This document shows, piece after piece, positions 27,319 to 35,689 of a DNA stretch of 64,000 nucleotides. The stretch spans positions 2,852,001 to 2,916,000 of the forward strand of contig NZ_AP028055.1 of assembly GCF_040365225.1 (NCBI RefSeq). The letters are read 5' to 3'. A program made the position numbers and the translations under genes. The notes below the pieces were generated by a model. The model saw only the letters and a list, made by a program, of their open reading frames with translations, was not told the origin of the DNA and searched no databases. Numbering within the stretch: the stretch's first letter is position 1; every line of letters begins with the position of its first letter. This stretch comes from Bacteroides sedimenti (lineage in GTDB: Bacteria > Bacteroidota > Bacteroidia > Bacteroidales > Bacteroidaceae).

Positions 27319-27786
27319 ATGACAAAAGTATATCTGGGCTTAGGTTCTAATCTGGGTAACAAGGAGAGCAATTTGCATCTTTCAATAGAAAAAATAAAAG
27401 AGCGGATAGGGAAAGTTATTTCCCTGTCTGCTTTTTATGCTTCAGAGCCCTGGGGGTTTGAATCAGACAATTCATTCCTAAATGCCGCTGTATGTGTAGA
27501 AACAGTCCTCTCCCCACTCGTGTTGCTAGAAGAGATCCAGAAAATAGAGAAAGAAATGGGGCGAACAAAGAAATCGTTAGGAGGGGTTTACAACGACCGC
27601 CTGATTGATATTGATATCCTTTTTTATGGCAATCTGATAATCCGGTCTGAAAAGCTATCTGTTCCCCACCCATTAATAAAAGAACGTTCATTTGTCATCA
27701 TCCCGCTAAACGAAATAGCACCTGAACTGATTGAGCCGGAGACTGGCAAAACAATACGTACCCTTTGCAATGAAATATCTTTATGA
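27319..27786 (+). CDS. folK: 2-amino-4-hydroxy-6-hydroxymethyldihydropteridine diphosphokinase
   Basis: About 155 residues from the ATG at 27319 (MTKVYLGLGSNLG); an in-frame TTG at 27313 would add two codons. It transfers pyrophosphate from ATP to 6-hydroxymethyl-7,8-dihydropterin in folate synthesis. YLGLGSNLGNKE, FYASEPWGF, and LIDIDILFYG with VPHPLIKERSFVIIPLNEIAP are HPPK signatures. It is the last gene of the plus-strand run beginning with the methyltransferase at 22.6 kb. Confidence 0.96.
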   Translation: MTKVYLGLGSNLGNKESNLHLSIEKIKERIGKVISLSAFYASEPWGFESDNSFLNAAVCVETVLSPLVLLEEIQKIEKEMGRTKKSLGGVYNDRLIDIDILFYGNLIIRSEKLSVPHPLIKERSFVIIPLNEIAPELIEPETGKTIRTLCNEISL

Positions 27787-27843
27787 GTATTAAATTCTTT
27801 TAAATTAAATCCTTTAAAAGAACCAAACTCAGGAAATTAGCTT

Positions 27844-27851
27844 TATATTTG
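27844..27851 (+). promoter_or_regulatory. -7 box for metK and its riboswitch leader
   Basis: TATATTTG, matching TAnnTTTG. It would start transcription about 27858, just before the riboswitch P1 stem at 27865, which is the position expected for a leader promoter. Confidence 0.65.
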
Positions 27852-27861
27852 TGCCATCTTA

Positions 27862-27915
27862 AAATGTGGAAAGATTTGGGCCGCTTGCAACCACAGTAAA
27901 AAATGCTAAAATTTA
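27862..27915 (+). promoter_or_regulatory. Probable SAM-II (SAM-alpha) riboswitch upstream of metK
   Basis: TGTGG (27865-27869) pairs with CCACA (27891-27895) as P1. The loop contains GATTTG and ends in GCTTGCAACCAC. After the stem comes AGTAAAAAATGCTAAAA. The order GATTTG, GCTTGCA, CCAC, TAAA, GCTAAA matches the SAM-II core as I remember it from alphaproteobacterial metA leaders. I could not settle the P2 pseudoknot by eye; GATTT could pair with AAATT after GCTAA, or GCCG (27880-27883) with CGGC further down (27984-27987). A hairpin GACGG/CCGTC at 27982-28003 lies just before the metK start. Confidence 0.6.
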
Positions 27916-28024
27916 GCTATTTATCAAGTTACTACCTCTCCGAATCATCCCCTCATTTAAGGATTATATTTAGTATAAACCGACGGCTATTAAAAAAACC
28001 GTCAATCAAAAACTTTATTTATCC

Positions 28025-29320
28025 ATGGGATATTTATTCACATCCGAATCGGTGTCTGAAGGACACCCCGACAAAGTAGCCGATCAAATATCGGATGCTG
28101 TACTTGACGAACTAATGGCTTATGATCCAAGTTCTAAAGTAGCTTGCGAAACTCTCGTTACTACCGGACAAGTAGTACTTGCGGGTGAAGTGAAATCTGA
28201 AGCATATGTGGACTTACAAGAAGTTGCTCGTAATGTAATCAATAAGATTGGTTATACTAAAGGCGAGTATATGTTCGAAGGAAACTCATGCGGTGTATTC
28301 TCTGCCATCCACGAACAATCTCCCGACATTAACCGTGGAGTTGAACGTACAGACCCGATGGAACAGGGTGCCGGCGACCAGGGAATGATGTTTGGTTATG
28401 CAACCAACGAAACAGAGAACTACATGCCATTGTCTTTGGATCTTGCGCATAAAATACTATACATTCTGGCAAAAATCAGAAGAGAAGGCAAAGTAATGAC
28501 TTATCTCCGCCCGGATTCAAAAAGCCAGGTTACAATAGAATACGATGATAATGGAAAACCAGTGCGTATTGATACAATTGTTGTATCTACTCAACACGAT
28601 GATTTCATTCAACCGGAAAATGATTCTCCAGAAGCTCAGTTAAAAGCTGACGAAGAGATGCTGGCTATTATTCGCGAGGACGTTATTAAAGTATTGATGC
28701 CAAGAGTATTTGCATCTATTCATAATAGAAAGATCTTAGACTTGTTCAACGGTGCCATCACTTACCACGTAAATCCTACAGGAAAATTCGTTATTGGAGG
28801 ACCACACGGAGATACAGGACTAACAGGACGTAAGATTATTGTTGATACTTATGGTGGTAAAGGTGCTCATGGTGGTGGCGCTTTCTCCGGCAAAGACCCT
28901 AGTAAGGTAGACCGTAGTGCAGCATACGCAGCACGTCACATTGCAAAGAACCTGGTGGCTGCAGGTGTAGCCGACGAAATTCTGGTTCAGGTATCCTATG
29001 CTATTGGTGTGGCTCGCCCTATCAATATCTATGTAAATACTTACGGACGCAGCAATGTGAACATTACAGACGGTGAAATTGCCCAGAAGATTGATAAGAT
29101 TTTCGATCTACGCCCGAAAGCAATCGAAGACCGCCTGAAACTACGTAACCCTATTTATTCAGAAACCGCCGCATACGGACACATGGGACGCACCCCGAAA
29201 ACTGTAACAAAACACTTCCACTCACGTTATTTGGAAGATAAAACAATGGAAGTTGAATTGTTTACCTGGGAGAAACTTGACTACATCGACAAAGTAAAAG
29301 AAGAGTTCGGCTTATATTAA
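28025..29320 (+). CDS. metK: S-adenosylmethionine synthetase
   Basis: A 431-residue enzyme joining methionine and ATP to form SAM. ESVSEGHPDKVADQISDAVLD is the N-terminal signature region, GAGDQGMMFGYA binds ATP, and GGGAFSGKDPSKVDRSAAYAAR carries the phosphate-binding residues. It is longer than E. coli MetK (384) because of an insertion around residues 165-215, usual in Bacteroides. It is monocistronic: a riboswitch leader precedes it and a strong terminator follows at 29341. SAM-dependent repression is therefore expected, which would be product feedback. Confidence 0.97.
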   Translation: MGYLFTSESVSEGHPDKVADQISDAVLDELMAYDPSSKVACETLVTTGQVVLAGEVKSEAYVDLQEVARNVINKIGYTKGEYMFEGNSCGVFSAIHEQSPDINRGVERTDPMEQGAGDQGMMFGYATNETENYMPLSLDLAHKILYILAKIRREGKVMTYLRPDSKSQVTIEYDDNGKPVRIDTIVVSTQHDDFIQPENDSPEAQLKADEEMLAIIREDVIKVLMPRVFASIHNRKILDLFNGAITYHVNPTGKFVIGGPHGDTGLTGRKIIVDTYGGKGAHGGGAFSGKDPSKVDRSAAYAARHIAKNLVAAGVADEILVQVSYAIGVARPINIYVNTYGRSNVNITDGEIAQKIDKIFDLRPKAIEDRLKLRNPIYSETAAYGHMGRTPKTVTKHFHSRYLEDKTMEVELFTWEKLDYIDKVKEEFGLY

Positions 29321-29340
29321 TCAACCGGACAAAAAATAGA

Positions 29341-29385
29341 AAGACTATGCCGTTCCTTCAGCAGGAATTGCATAGTCTTTTTTTT
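29341..29385 (+). terminator. Intrinsic terminator of metK
   Basis: AAGACTATGC (29341-29350) pairs with GCATAGTCTT (29370-29379), with a further inner stem TTCCT/AGGAA, then eight T. Confidence 0.9.
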
Positions 29386-29479
29386 GCCATATTTAACGTA
29401 AGATGATTTCAGATGCTAACTCTTCTTTAAGTATACTACAATTCCTCATTATAAAAGTCGTAAAACGAAAAGATTTGCT

Positions 29480-29488
29480 TAATTTTGC
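29480..29488 (+). promoter_or_regulatory. -7 box for the LOG-family gene
   Basis: TAATTTTGC, a full TAnnTTTGY match. It overlaps the upstream in-frame TTG at 29485 and so supports the ATG at 29515 as the real start. Confidence 0.6.
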
Positions 29489-29514
29489 AGCTAAATGTAA
29501 AACAGACTTCCGGG

Positions 29515-30102
29515 ATGAATAACATTACTTCTGTATGTGTATATAGTGCTTCAAGCACAAAAATAGACCAAACCTACTTTAATGCAGCTACTGCATTGGG
29601 TCGACTATTGGCCAAAAACAAGATTCGTCTGATAAATGGTGCTGGAAGTATTGGACTGATGAGAGCTATCGCCGATGCCTCTCTTCAAGCTGGAGGAGAA
29701 GTTACGGGTGTGATTCCCAGCTTTATGGTTGAACAAAACTGGCACCATCAAGGCCTCACAAAGCTTGTGGAAGTAACTACCATGCATGAAAGAAAACAAC
29801 TGATGGCAGACCTGTCAGACGGTATTATCGCCTTACCAGGAGGATGCGGCACTCTGGAAGAGTTACTGGAAATTATCACTTGGAAGCAATTGGGGCTATA
29901 TTTCAACCCAATCATAATACTTAATGTAAACAATTTCTTTAACCCTTTGCTGTCCCAGCTCAATGAAGCGGTGGAGCAGAACTTTATGCGTCCGCAACAT
30001 GCCAACATATGGAGCGTAGCTCAAACACCTGAGGAGGCAATTGAGTTGCTTTATAATACCCCTAAATGGGACAAGAATATCCGTAAGTTTGCAGCGATAT
30101 GA
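29515..30102 (+). CDS. LOG-family Rossmann protein (TIGR00730), putative nucleoside 5'-monophosphate phosphoribohydrolase
   Basis: About 195 residues from MNNITSVCVY. The two family motifs are LINGAGSIGLMRAIA (nucleotide-binding loop) and LPGGCGTLEELLE, the PGGxGTxxE signature of lysine-decarboxylase-like LOG proteins, several of which cleave cytokinin riboside monophosphates or AMP. The natural substrate here is unknown. The final ATGA (30099-30102) overlaps the start of the DUF4271 gene, so the two are translationally coupled. The start was chosen because a promoter box covers the alternative TTG. Confidence 0.87.
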   Translation: MNNITSVCVYSASSTKIDQTYFNAATALGRLLAKNKIRLINGAGSIGLMRAIADASLQAGGEVTGVIPSFMVEQNWHHQGLTKLVEVTTMHERKQLMADLSDGIIALPGGCGTLEELLEIITWKQLGLYFNPIIILNVNNFFNPLLSQLNEAVEQNFMRPQHANIWSVAQTPEEAIELLYNTPKWDKNIRKFAAI

Positions 30103-31259
30103 TTGTTGTAGTAAAAGATAGTATCCAGAAACCTGTAGCCAACCCTCTGGTTGCAACTCCGGTAAAAGTTCAGCCTGCAACAACTGGTACCTCGGGTACA
30201 AGCAAAACACAGGCTTCAGGAAAGAATATAACTTCTGCAGGTGTACAATCCTTAAAAAAACAAATATCTGCGCAGGGACAGACTATAAACCAAGCGGATA
30301 ACCAAGCAACACAACAAAGCAAAATAAAATCACAAAAAAAGGGGAGTGAGCCCCAGAACCAACAACCCGTCATTGCAAATACTGATATATTGTTGCAGCA
30401 TTTGCAGGCTCAGAATGATTCAATCAAAGCACATGCAGAAGCGACCGATTCCATCAGGAAAGCCCAACAGGTTGCTCCTGATACCATACCGCTGTATTAC
30501 AAGACACATTTTATACCCGGAGATTCTATCAAATGGACTTCAACAGGTCATCTTCCCTCAGGGATTGATGGTACCCCAATACCCTATAGATTAAGAGCAG
30601 ATAACGCGATCACCGGATTGCTTTTATTTTGTTTTATCCTTACAGCTTATGTATTCACAAATGGCAAAAAAGGGCTTATAGAACAGACAAAAAATCTTTT
30701 CAGCAGAAAAGAACATTCTGATTTTCTTGGAAGAGCAACTGCATCTGATCTTCGTTACCGGGTAATGCTTCAATTTCAAACTTGCATTCTTTTGGGAGTT
30801 TTCTGCTTTGATTATTTTCATGATTACAACCCTTTGGAGTTGGACAATACTTCTATTTACTGTGTATTAGGAATATATATCGGAATTTTCGTAATATACT
30901 ATGGTATAAAATGGATGATCTATAAATTTTTGGGATGGATATTCTTTGATAAATATATAACATCGGCCTGGATAGAAACCTATTCTGCGATAATTTACAA
31001 CCTGGGTCTTTGTCTTTTTCCCTGTATATTATTGATGGTTTATTCGGACTTAGCAGTCTCAACAATCCTTATTATTGGGTTAATTCTGGTAATTTTTGCT
31101 AAAATACTGATGTTCCTCAAGTGGCTAACGCTTTTTTTCAAAAATATGTATGGTCTTTTGTTTTTAATTGTGTATTTTTGTGCGCTTGAAATTTTGCCTT
31201 GCTTCCTTTTGGTTCAAGGACTTTTACAAACAAATATCATATTGCAAATAAAACTTTAG
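30099..31259 (+). CDS. DUF4271 membrane protein
   Basis: A 386-residue protein. Residues 1-165 are low-complexity and rich in Gln, Ser, Thr and Pro with no transmembrane segment. Residues about 170-385 contain six or seven hydrophobic helices with the DUF4271 pattern (ITGLLLFCFILTAYVF, FLGRATASDLRYRVMLQFQT). DUF4271 proteins lie next to hemD in many Bacteroidetes and have no assigned function. It overlaps the LOG gene by 4 bases and ends 4 bases before the hemD start, so the three probably share a transcript. Confidence 0.82.
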   Translation: MIVVVKDSIQKPVANPLVATPVKVQPATTGTSGTSKTQASGKNITSAGVQSLKKQISAQGQTINQADNQATQQSKIKSQKKGSEPQNQQPVIANTDILLQHLQAQNDSIKAHAEATDSIRKAQQVAPDTIPLYYKTHFIPGDSIKWTSTGHLPSGIDGTPIPYRLRADNAITGLLLFCFILTAYVFTNGKKGLIEQTKNLFSRKEHSDFLGRATASDLRYRVMLQFQTCILLGVFCFDYFHDYNPLELDNTSIYCVLGIYIGIFVIYYGIKWMIYKFLGWIFFDKYITSAWIETYSAIIYNLGLCLFPCILLMVYSDLAVSTILIIGLILVIFAKILMFLKWLTLFFKNMYGLLFLIVYFCALEILPCFLLVQGLLQTNIILQIKL

Positions 31260-31263
31260 GATT

Positions 31264-32022
31264 TTGAAAATAAAGAAAGTACTCGTATCGCAGCCCAAAC
31301 CTACTTCTGAGAAGTCGCCCTACTATGACATCGCAGAAAAGTATGGCGTGAAGATTGATTTCCGCCCCTTCATTAAAGTGGAAAGCATATCTTCTAAAGA
31401 GTTTAGGCAACAAAAAGTGTCTATTTTGGATCATACTGCCGTGATTTTCACATCACGTCATGCCATAGACCACTTTTTCAACCTTTGTTCGGAGCTTCGT
31501 TTAGCAATTCCTGAAACGATGAAATACTTTTGCATCTCCGAAACTGTGGCTCTTTACATACAAAAATATGTACAGTACCGCAAGCGCAAAGTATTCTTTG
31601 GTGCAACAGGTAAAATTGCCGACCTGATTCCTACGATTGTGAAGCACAATTCCGAGAAGTTTTTTGTTCCGATGTCAGATGTTCATAACGACGAAATGAA
31701 AAATCTGCTCGACAAAAATAACATCGATCACACAGAAGCTGTTATGTACCGCACTGTTAGTAACGACTTCCAGGAAGGGGAAGAATTTGATTACGACATG
31801 CTGGTTTTCTTTAGTCCTTCAGGAATTTCCTCACTGATGAAGAACTTCCCTGATTTTGAGCAAAAAGATATTAAGATTGGATGCTTCGGACCTACAACCG
31901 CTAAGGCCGTTCGCGATGCCGGACTGCGTCTTGACTTAGAGGCTCCTAGCGTAAAAGCCCCTTCTATGACTGCAGCTCTTGATTTATTTATCAAAGAGAC
32001 TAACAAAGAGGGAAAGAAGTAA
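31264..32022 (+). CDS. hemD: Uroporphyrinogen-III synthase
   Basis: A 252-residue enzyme that cyclises hydroxymethylbilane in tetrapyrrole synthesis. HemD proteins are poorly conserved; the supporting parts are VLVSQPKPTSEKSPYYDIAEKYGVKIDFRPF-type opening (KVLVSQPKP, then Y/F-rich), IFTSRHAIDHFF, YRTVSNDF and FFSPSGISSLMKNFP, with IGCFGPTTAKAVRDAGL near the end. The start is a TTG at 31264, 4 bases after the DUF4271 stop; MKIKKVLVSQP is the usual Bacteroidetes N-terminus. A strong hairpin terminator follows. Confidence 0.87.
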   Translation: MKIKKVLVSQPKPTSEKSPYYDIAEKYGVKIDFRPFIKVESISSKEFRQQKVSILDHTAVIFTSRHAIDHFFNLCSELRLAIPETMKYFCISETVALYIQKYVQYRKRKVFFGATGKIADLIPTIVKHNSEKFFVPMSDVHNDEMKNLLDKNNIDHTEAVMYRTVSNDFQEGEEFDYDMLVFFSPSGISSLMKNFPDFEQKDIKIGCFGPTTAKAVRDAGLRLDLEAPSVKAPSMTAALDLFIKETNKEGKK

Positions 32023-32048
32023 ATTCGATCATAAACTTATATTCAATT

Positions 32049-32107
32049 CCGAGAGTTTTGTATTTACAGAGTGATTACTCTGTAAATCGAGGCTCTCGGT
32101 TGTTTTT
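32049..32107 (+). terminator. Two-tier hairpin terminator after hemD
   Basis: Outer stem CCGAGAG (32049-32055) with CTCTCGG (32093-32099), inner 11-bp stem ATTTACAGAGT (32062-32072) with its complement (32077-32087), then TTGTTTTT. It separates hemD from rnpA. Confidence 0.8.
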
Positions 32108-32118
32108 AATACAGTAAC

Positions 32119-32511
32119 ATGGATATACACAGCAACGGACTTTGCAAGGCTGAACGACTGAACAGCAAAAATGTTATAGATAAACTATTTGAAGGAAACT
32201 CCAAATCGTTTTCTGTCTATCCGTTGCGGGTAGTATATATGCCCGTCGAAATAAAAGGAAACATCTTTGCCAGCATTCTTATAAGTGTGCCTAAAAAACG
32301 ATTCAAACGTGCTGTAAAGAGAAACAGAGTAAAACGGCAAATAAGAGAGGCATACCGGAAAAACAAATACGAACTACTGACTGTTCTGAATGAGAAAGGG
32401 TATGGACTGGCCATGGCTTTCATATACTTGAGTAATGAACTCTATCCTACGGAAAGAATAGAGGAATGCACCAAAAAGATTCTGGAAAAACTAATCGAAA
32501 AACAGCAATGA
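32119..32511 (+). CDS. rnpA: Ribonuclease P protein component
   Basis: A 130-residue basic protein that binds RNase P RNA for tRNA 5' processing. The RNR motif is present as RNRVKRQIREAYR (about residues 75-87), with the opening GLCKAERLNSKNVIDKLF and ISVPKKRFKRAVKRN. Its last ATGA (32508-32511) overlaps the yidD start. As in many Bacteroidetes, rnpA here is not next to rpmH or the origin. Confidence 0.94.
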   Translation: MDIHSNGLCKAERLNSKNVIDKLFEGNSKSFSVYPLRVVYMPVEIKGNIFASILISVPKKRFKRAVKRNRVKRQIREAYRKNKYELLTVLNEKGYGLAMAFIYLSNELYPTERIEECTKKILEKLIEKQQ

Positions 32512-32729
32512 AAAAGATTCTTTCCTATATTTTTTTGCTCCCCATTTACTTTTATAGGGCATGCATCTCCCCAATGACTCCTGCTTCTTGCCGCTTTATG
32601 CCAACCTGTTCCGAGTATGCCCTGGAAGCAATTAAAAAACATGGCCCATTCAAGGGGACCTATCTTGCCATAAAACGAATTCTTAGATGCCACCCCTGGG
32701 GAGGCTCTGGATACGATCCCGTCCCTTAA
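32508..32729 (+). CDS. yidD: Membrane protein insertion efficiency factor
   Basis: A 73-residue protein with an N-terminal amphipathic/hydrophobic segment (ILSYIFLLPIYFYRACISP) and the YidD core CRFMPTCSEYALEAI followed by RCHPWGGSGYDPVP. It aids YidC-dependent membrane insertion. The frame is open from 32466, but the ATG at 32508 overlaps the rnpA stop by 4 bases and gives the normal family length. Confidence 0.95.
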   Translation: MKKILSYIFLLPIYFYRACISPMTPASCRFMPTCSEYALEAIKKHGPFKGTYLAIKRILRCHPWGGSGYDPVP

Positions 32730-32736
32730 AAAAGAA

Positions 32737-33369
32737 ATGGAAATTCTGGATATACATACCCACCGAGTGAAAGAAAATTCTTCGCAATGCATCTACAGCT
32801 GCTTGCCCACTGCTTTCAATCCTCAGGAGGGAGGGTATTATTCTGTCGGGGTTCACCCCTGGTATATCAACGCTGATACCGGGAAAGAATTAGAATATCT
32901 AAAAAAGATTGCATCGAACCCACAAATACTTGCAATTGGAGAGGCAGGAATAGACAAATTAATAACTACTCCGCTCTCAATCCAGATGGATATATTCCGC
33001 CATCATATAGAATTGTCTGAAACACTTAATAAGCCTCTGATTATTCATTCGGTTAAAAGTGTAAACGAAATTGTAATGTTGAAGAAAGAGCTTTCACCTA
33101 AGGCAACGTGGATTATTCACGGATTCAGGGGAAAAAGAGAGCTGGCCCAACAACTGTTTGCACATGGCATCTATCTGTCATTCGGAGAGCAATTCCAGGA
33201 AAACGCACTGAAATGCATCCCGTTGGAACGTCTTCTACTGGAAACAGATGAGAGTGACAAGAATATTCTAGAAATATATCAAACTGTTGCCAAAATACTT
33301 AATCTATCTGTTGAAAAACTACAGGAACAAATACAACAAAATATCAAACAGCTCTTTTTTAACCGATAA
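32737..33369 (+). CDS. TatD-family metal-dependent hydrolase
   Basis: A 210-residue amidohydrolase-fold protein, about 50 residues shorter than E. coli TatD. The metal-binding DIHTH is at the N-terminus, followed by GVHPWYI, IGEAGIDK, IIHSVKS, WIIHGFRG and LLLETDES, all TatD landmarks in order. TatD proteins are DNases or deoxyribonucleoside-related hydrolases; the shortened Bacteroidetes form has no defined substrate. It starts 7 bases after yidD, in an order (rnpA-yidD-tatD-tyrS) common in the phylum. Confidence 0.88.
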   Translation: MEILDIHTHRVKENSSQCIYSCLPTAFNPQEGGYYSVGVHPWYINADTGKELEYLKKIASNPQILAIGEAGIDKLITTPLSIQMDIFRHHIELSETLNKPLIIHSVKSVNEIVMLKKELSPKATWIIHGFRGKRELAQQLFAHGIYLSFGEQFQENALKCIPLERLLLETDESDKNILEIYQTVAKILNLSVEKLQEQIQQNIKQLFFNR

Positions 33370-33395
33370 GAGTTGGTCGTTAGAATAAAGAGTCG

Positions 33396-33404
33396 TACTT
33401 TTGT
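33396..33404 (+). promoter_or_regulatory. Promoter of tyrS
   Basis: -7 box TACTTTTGT with TTGG at 33373-33376 as the -33 element (19-base spacer), 31 bases before the start codon. One of the clearest promoters in the window. Confidence 0.7.
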
Positions 33405-33435
33405 AAGCATAAACCTTTAATAATATAATCATTCG

Positions 33436-34728
33436 ATGAATTTTGTAGAAGAATTAAGATGGCGTGGAATGGTGCATGATATGATGCCCGGAACAGAAGA
33501 ATTACTGACAAAGGAACAGGTTACTGCATATTTAGGCATTGACCCGACAGCCGACTCATTGCACATTGGACACTTGTGTGGAATTATGATGCTGAGACAT
33601 TTCCAGCGTTGCGGCCACAAACCATTGGCTCTGATTGGTGGTGCCACTGGTATGATCGGTGACCCTTCAGGCAAATCGGCCGAAAGAAATCTACTGAATG
33701 AAGAAACACTACGTCACAACCAGGCTTGCATCAAAAAACAATTGGCCAAATTCCTGGATTTTGACTCCAATGCATCCAATGCCGCTGAACTTGTTAACAA
33801 CTACGACTGGATGAAGGATTTTACATTCCTTGATTTCGCAAGAGAAGTTGGTAAACACATCACAGTGAATTATATGATGTCTAAAGACTCTGTAAAGAGA
33901 AGACTTAGCAGTGAATCAACCGTTGGAATGTCGTTCACGGAATTTACTTATCAACTTTTGCAAGGATACGACTTTCTTCATTTATATGAAACTAAAGGTT
34001 GCCGACTTCAGATGGGCGGTTCCGATCAATGGGGAAATATTACTACGGGAACAGAATTGATTCGCCGTACAAACGGAGGCGAAGCGTTTGCTTTGACTTG
34101 CCCACTGATTACCAAAGCCGATGGTGGCAAATTTGGAAAGACAGAATCGGGCAACGTATGGCTTGATCCTAAATATACATCTCCTTATAAATTCTATCAG
34201 TTCTGGTTAAATGTAAGCGACGATGATGCTGCTAAGTATATCAAGATTTTCACTTCGCTAACTAAAGAAGAGATTGATGCATTGATAGCTGAACATTCTG
34301 CAGCACCTCACCTTCGCACTCTACAGAAACGACTGGCAAAAGAAGTTACCATAATGGTTCATTCGGAAGAAGATTACAATGCGGCAGTCGACGCATCGAA
34401 TATCCTCTTTGGTAATGCAACATCTGATGCATTAAAGAAACTGGATGAAGATACTTTATTGGCAGTATTCGAAGGAGTTCCTCAATTCGAGGTTTCTAAA
34501 GAAGTTCTGACAGAAGGAGTAAAAGCAGTGGATCTGTTCACTGAGATTGCAGCAGTATTTCCTTCCAAAGGAGAAATGCGCAAACTGGTTCAAGGAGGTG
34601 GAGTTTCAATAAACAAAGAAAAGCTGGCAGCATTCGATCAGATAATCAATCTGGAGAATCTACTGAACAACAAATATTTATTGGTACAGAAAGGAAAGAA
34701 GAACTATTTCCTGATTATTGCAAAATAA
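33436..34728 (+). CDS. tyrS: Tyrosyl-tRNA synthetase
   Basis: A 430-residue class I synthetase. The HIGH-type motif is in GIDPTADSLHIGH (about residues 40-52), tyrosine-pocket residues in QLLQGYDFLHLYE and QMGGSDQWGN, and the KMSKS-type motif as KFGKTESGN. The C-terminal S4 RNA-binding domain (MRKLVQGGGVSINKEK) is present. Length and order match TyrS. It is transcribed from its own promoter and followed by tRNA-Gln. Confidence 0.97.
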   Translation: MNFVEELRWRGMVHDMMPGTEELLTKEQVTAYLGIDPTADSLHIGHLCGIMMLRHFQRCGHKPLALIGGATGMIGDPSGKSAERNLLNEETLRHNQACIKKQLAKFLDFDSNASNAAELVNNYDWMKDFTFLDFAREVGKHITVNYMMSKDSVKRRLSSESTVGMSFTEFTYQLLQGYDFLHLYETKGCRLQMGGSDQWGNITTGTELIRRTNGGEAFALTCPLITKADGGKFGKTESGNVWLDPKYTSPYKFYQFWLNVSDDDAAKYIKIFTSLTKEEIDALIAEHSAAPHLRTLQKRLAKEVTIMVHSEEDYNAAVDASNILFGNATSDALKKLDEDTLLAVFEGVPQFEVSKEVLTEGVKAVDLFTEIAAVFPSKGEMRKLVQGGGVSINKEKLAAFDQIINLENLLNNKYLLVQKGKKNYFLIIAK

Positions 34729-34744
34729 AAAATATATTAAAAAG

Positions 34745-34777
34745 TTTGGATAGTATCACTGATTAGACTATCTTTGC
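34745..34777 (+). promoter_or_regulatory. Promoter of tRNA-Gln
   Basis: TTTG at 34745-34748 and TATCTTTGC at 34769-34777 with a 20-base spacer: both halves match the Bacteroides sigma-factor consensus. The tRNA begins 28 bases later. Confidence 0.75.
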
Positions 34778-34804
34778 ATCGCTTTTGAAAGGAAGCATAC
34801 AGTT

Positions 34805-34875
34805 TGTCTCATGGTGTAATGGTAGCACTACAGTTTTTGGTTCTGTCAGTCAAAGTTCGAATCTTTGTGAGACAA
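34805..34875 (+). tRNA. tRNA-Gln (TTG anticodon)
   Basis: Acceptor stem TGTCTCA pairs with TGAGACA. The D-arm is ATGGTGTAATGGTAGCA, the anticodon loop TTTTGGT gives anticodon TTG, and the T-arm is CAAAG-TTCGAAT-CTTTG. The 5' U and weak first pair are typical of bacterial tRNA-Gln. The 3' CCA is not encoded (AAC follows). The utilisation locus starts about 190 bases downstream. Confidence 0.95.
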
Positions 34876-34879
34876 CATA

Positions 34880-34918
34880 AAAAATCCCGATTATCAAATT
34901 TGATAACCGGGATTTTTT
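34880..34918 (+). terminator. Intrinsic terminator after tRNA-Gln
   Basis: AAATCCCG-A-TTATCAAA pairs with TTTGATAA-C-CGGGATTT, a 17-position stem with one A-C mismatch, followed by T-rich sequence. It is strong and may be bidirectional. Confidence 0.88.
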
Positions 34919-35035
34919 ATTTGCACATCCACAGATGTGATAAAGTTTGCTTATAATTATATAGGTGCCTCCAAAAGGTAGCCGATTAATTAAAAAATAT
35001 CTTATCCTTTCCTTTTCACCAACACAATATTATCA

Positions 35036-35044
35036 TATTTTTGC
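35036..35044 (+). promoter_or_regulatory. -7 box for the ECF sigma gene
   Basis: TATTTTTGC, a full TAnnTTTGY match 24 bases before the start. TTTT at 35013-35016 is a weak -33 candidate. It suggests basal housekeeping transcription of the sigma gene. Confidence 0.55.
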
Positions 35045-35068
35045 ATAGAAAACACACAAAACATATAA

Positions 35069-35614
35069 ATGAATGAACTTGACGACATACTACTTTTTAA
35101 ACTAATTAAAGCAGGAGACGAACAAGCATTTAAATATTTATTTGATACATATTTTGTTTCAACGTGTCGTTACATGCGTCTCTATTTGGGTAATCCACAA
35201 GAAGCCGAGGAATTAGCAGTAGATATATTTATGTATCTTTGGGAGAACAAGGAAAAAATAGAAATAAAATTATCGTTTAAAGCCTATTTATTCCAGGCAG
35301 CTCGTAATAGATGCTTAAACCATTTGCGTGATAGAAAACAGATTTGTTCTATTGATGACATTGCAGATAGTAAATTTTCTACCGATTTCCCATACATAGA
35401 GATCGATGAGCTAAACCATTTGATTGAAGAGGCCGTATCTGCTCTTCCTGAAAAATGCAAAGAGGTTTTTTGTAAAAGCAGAAATCTGAATCTGACAAAT
35501 CAGGAAATTTCAGAAGATATGAAAATATCAATTAAGACAGTTGAAGCTCAAATCACTAAAGCTTTGAAATGCATTAAGAAATCTCTTGGAGAAGAGTATA
35601 GATATCTTTTTTAA
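35069..35614 (+). CDS. ECF-family RNA polymerase sigma-70 factor (Bacteroides PUL type)
   Basis: A 181-residue sigma factor. Region 2 spans about residues 15-85 (DEQAFKYLFDTYFVSTCRYMR, then AEELAVDIFMYLWENK), and region 4 about 120-175 (ALPEKCKEVFCKSRN, TNQEISEDMKISIKTVEAQI, a helix-turn-helix). It fits the Bacteroides expansion family TIGR02985. Such factors are held by a FecR anti-sigma partner, encoded next, and activate their SusC/SusD operon when the transporter binds ligand. The short sigma-FecR gap contains a small CCCTT-GCGT-AAGGG hairpin (35626-35639). Confidence 0.92.
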   Translation: MNELDDILLFKLIKAGDEQAFKYLFDTYFVSTCRYMRLYLGNPQEAEELAVDIFMYLWENKEKIEIKLSFKAYLFQAARNRCLNHLRDRKQICSIDDIADSKFSTDFPYIEIDELNHLIEEAVSALPEKCKEVFCKSRNLNLTNQEISEDMKISIKTVEAQITKALKCIKKSLGEEYRYLF

Positions 35615-35689
35615 AAAAAACTCCCCCCTTGCGTAAGGGTGGCAACGCCTATTTGTGTCATATATATAAATCACATTGACGCAGATACT

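Noticed and set aside
34805..34875. Integration site with a duplicated tRNA-Gln 3' end
   Set aside because: I looked for the T-arm sequence in the desert at 50.8-52.2 kb and did not see it; no integrase is present.
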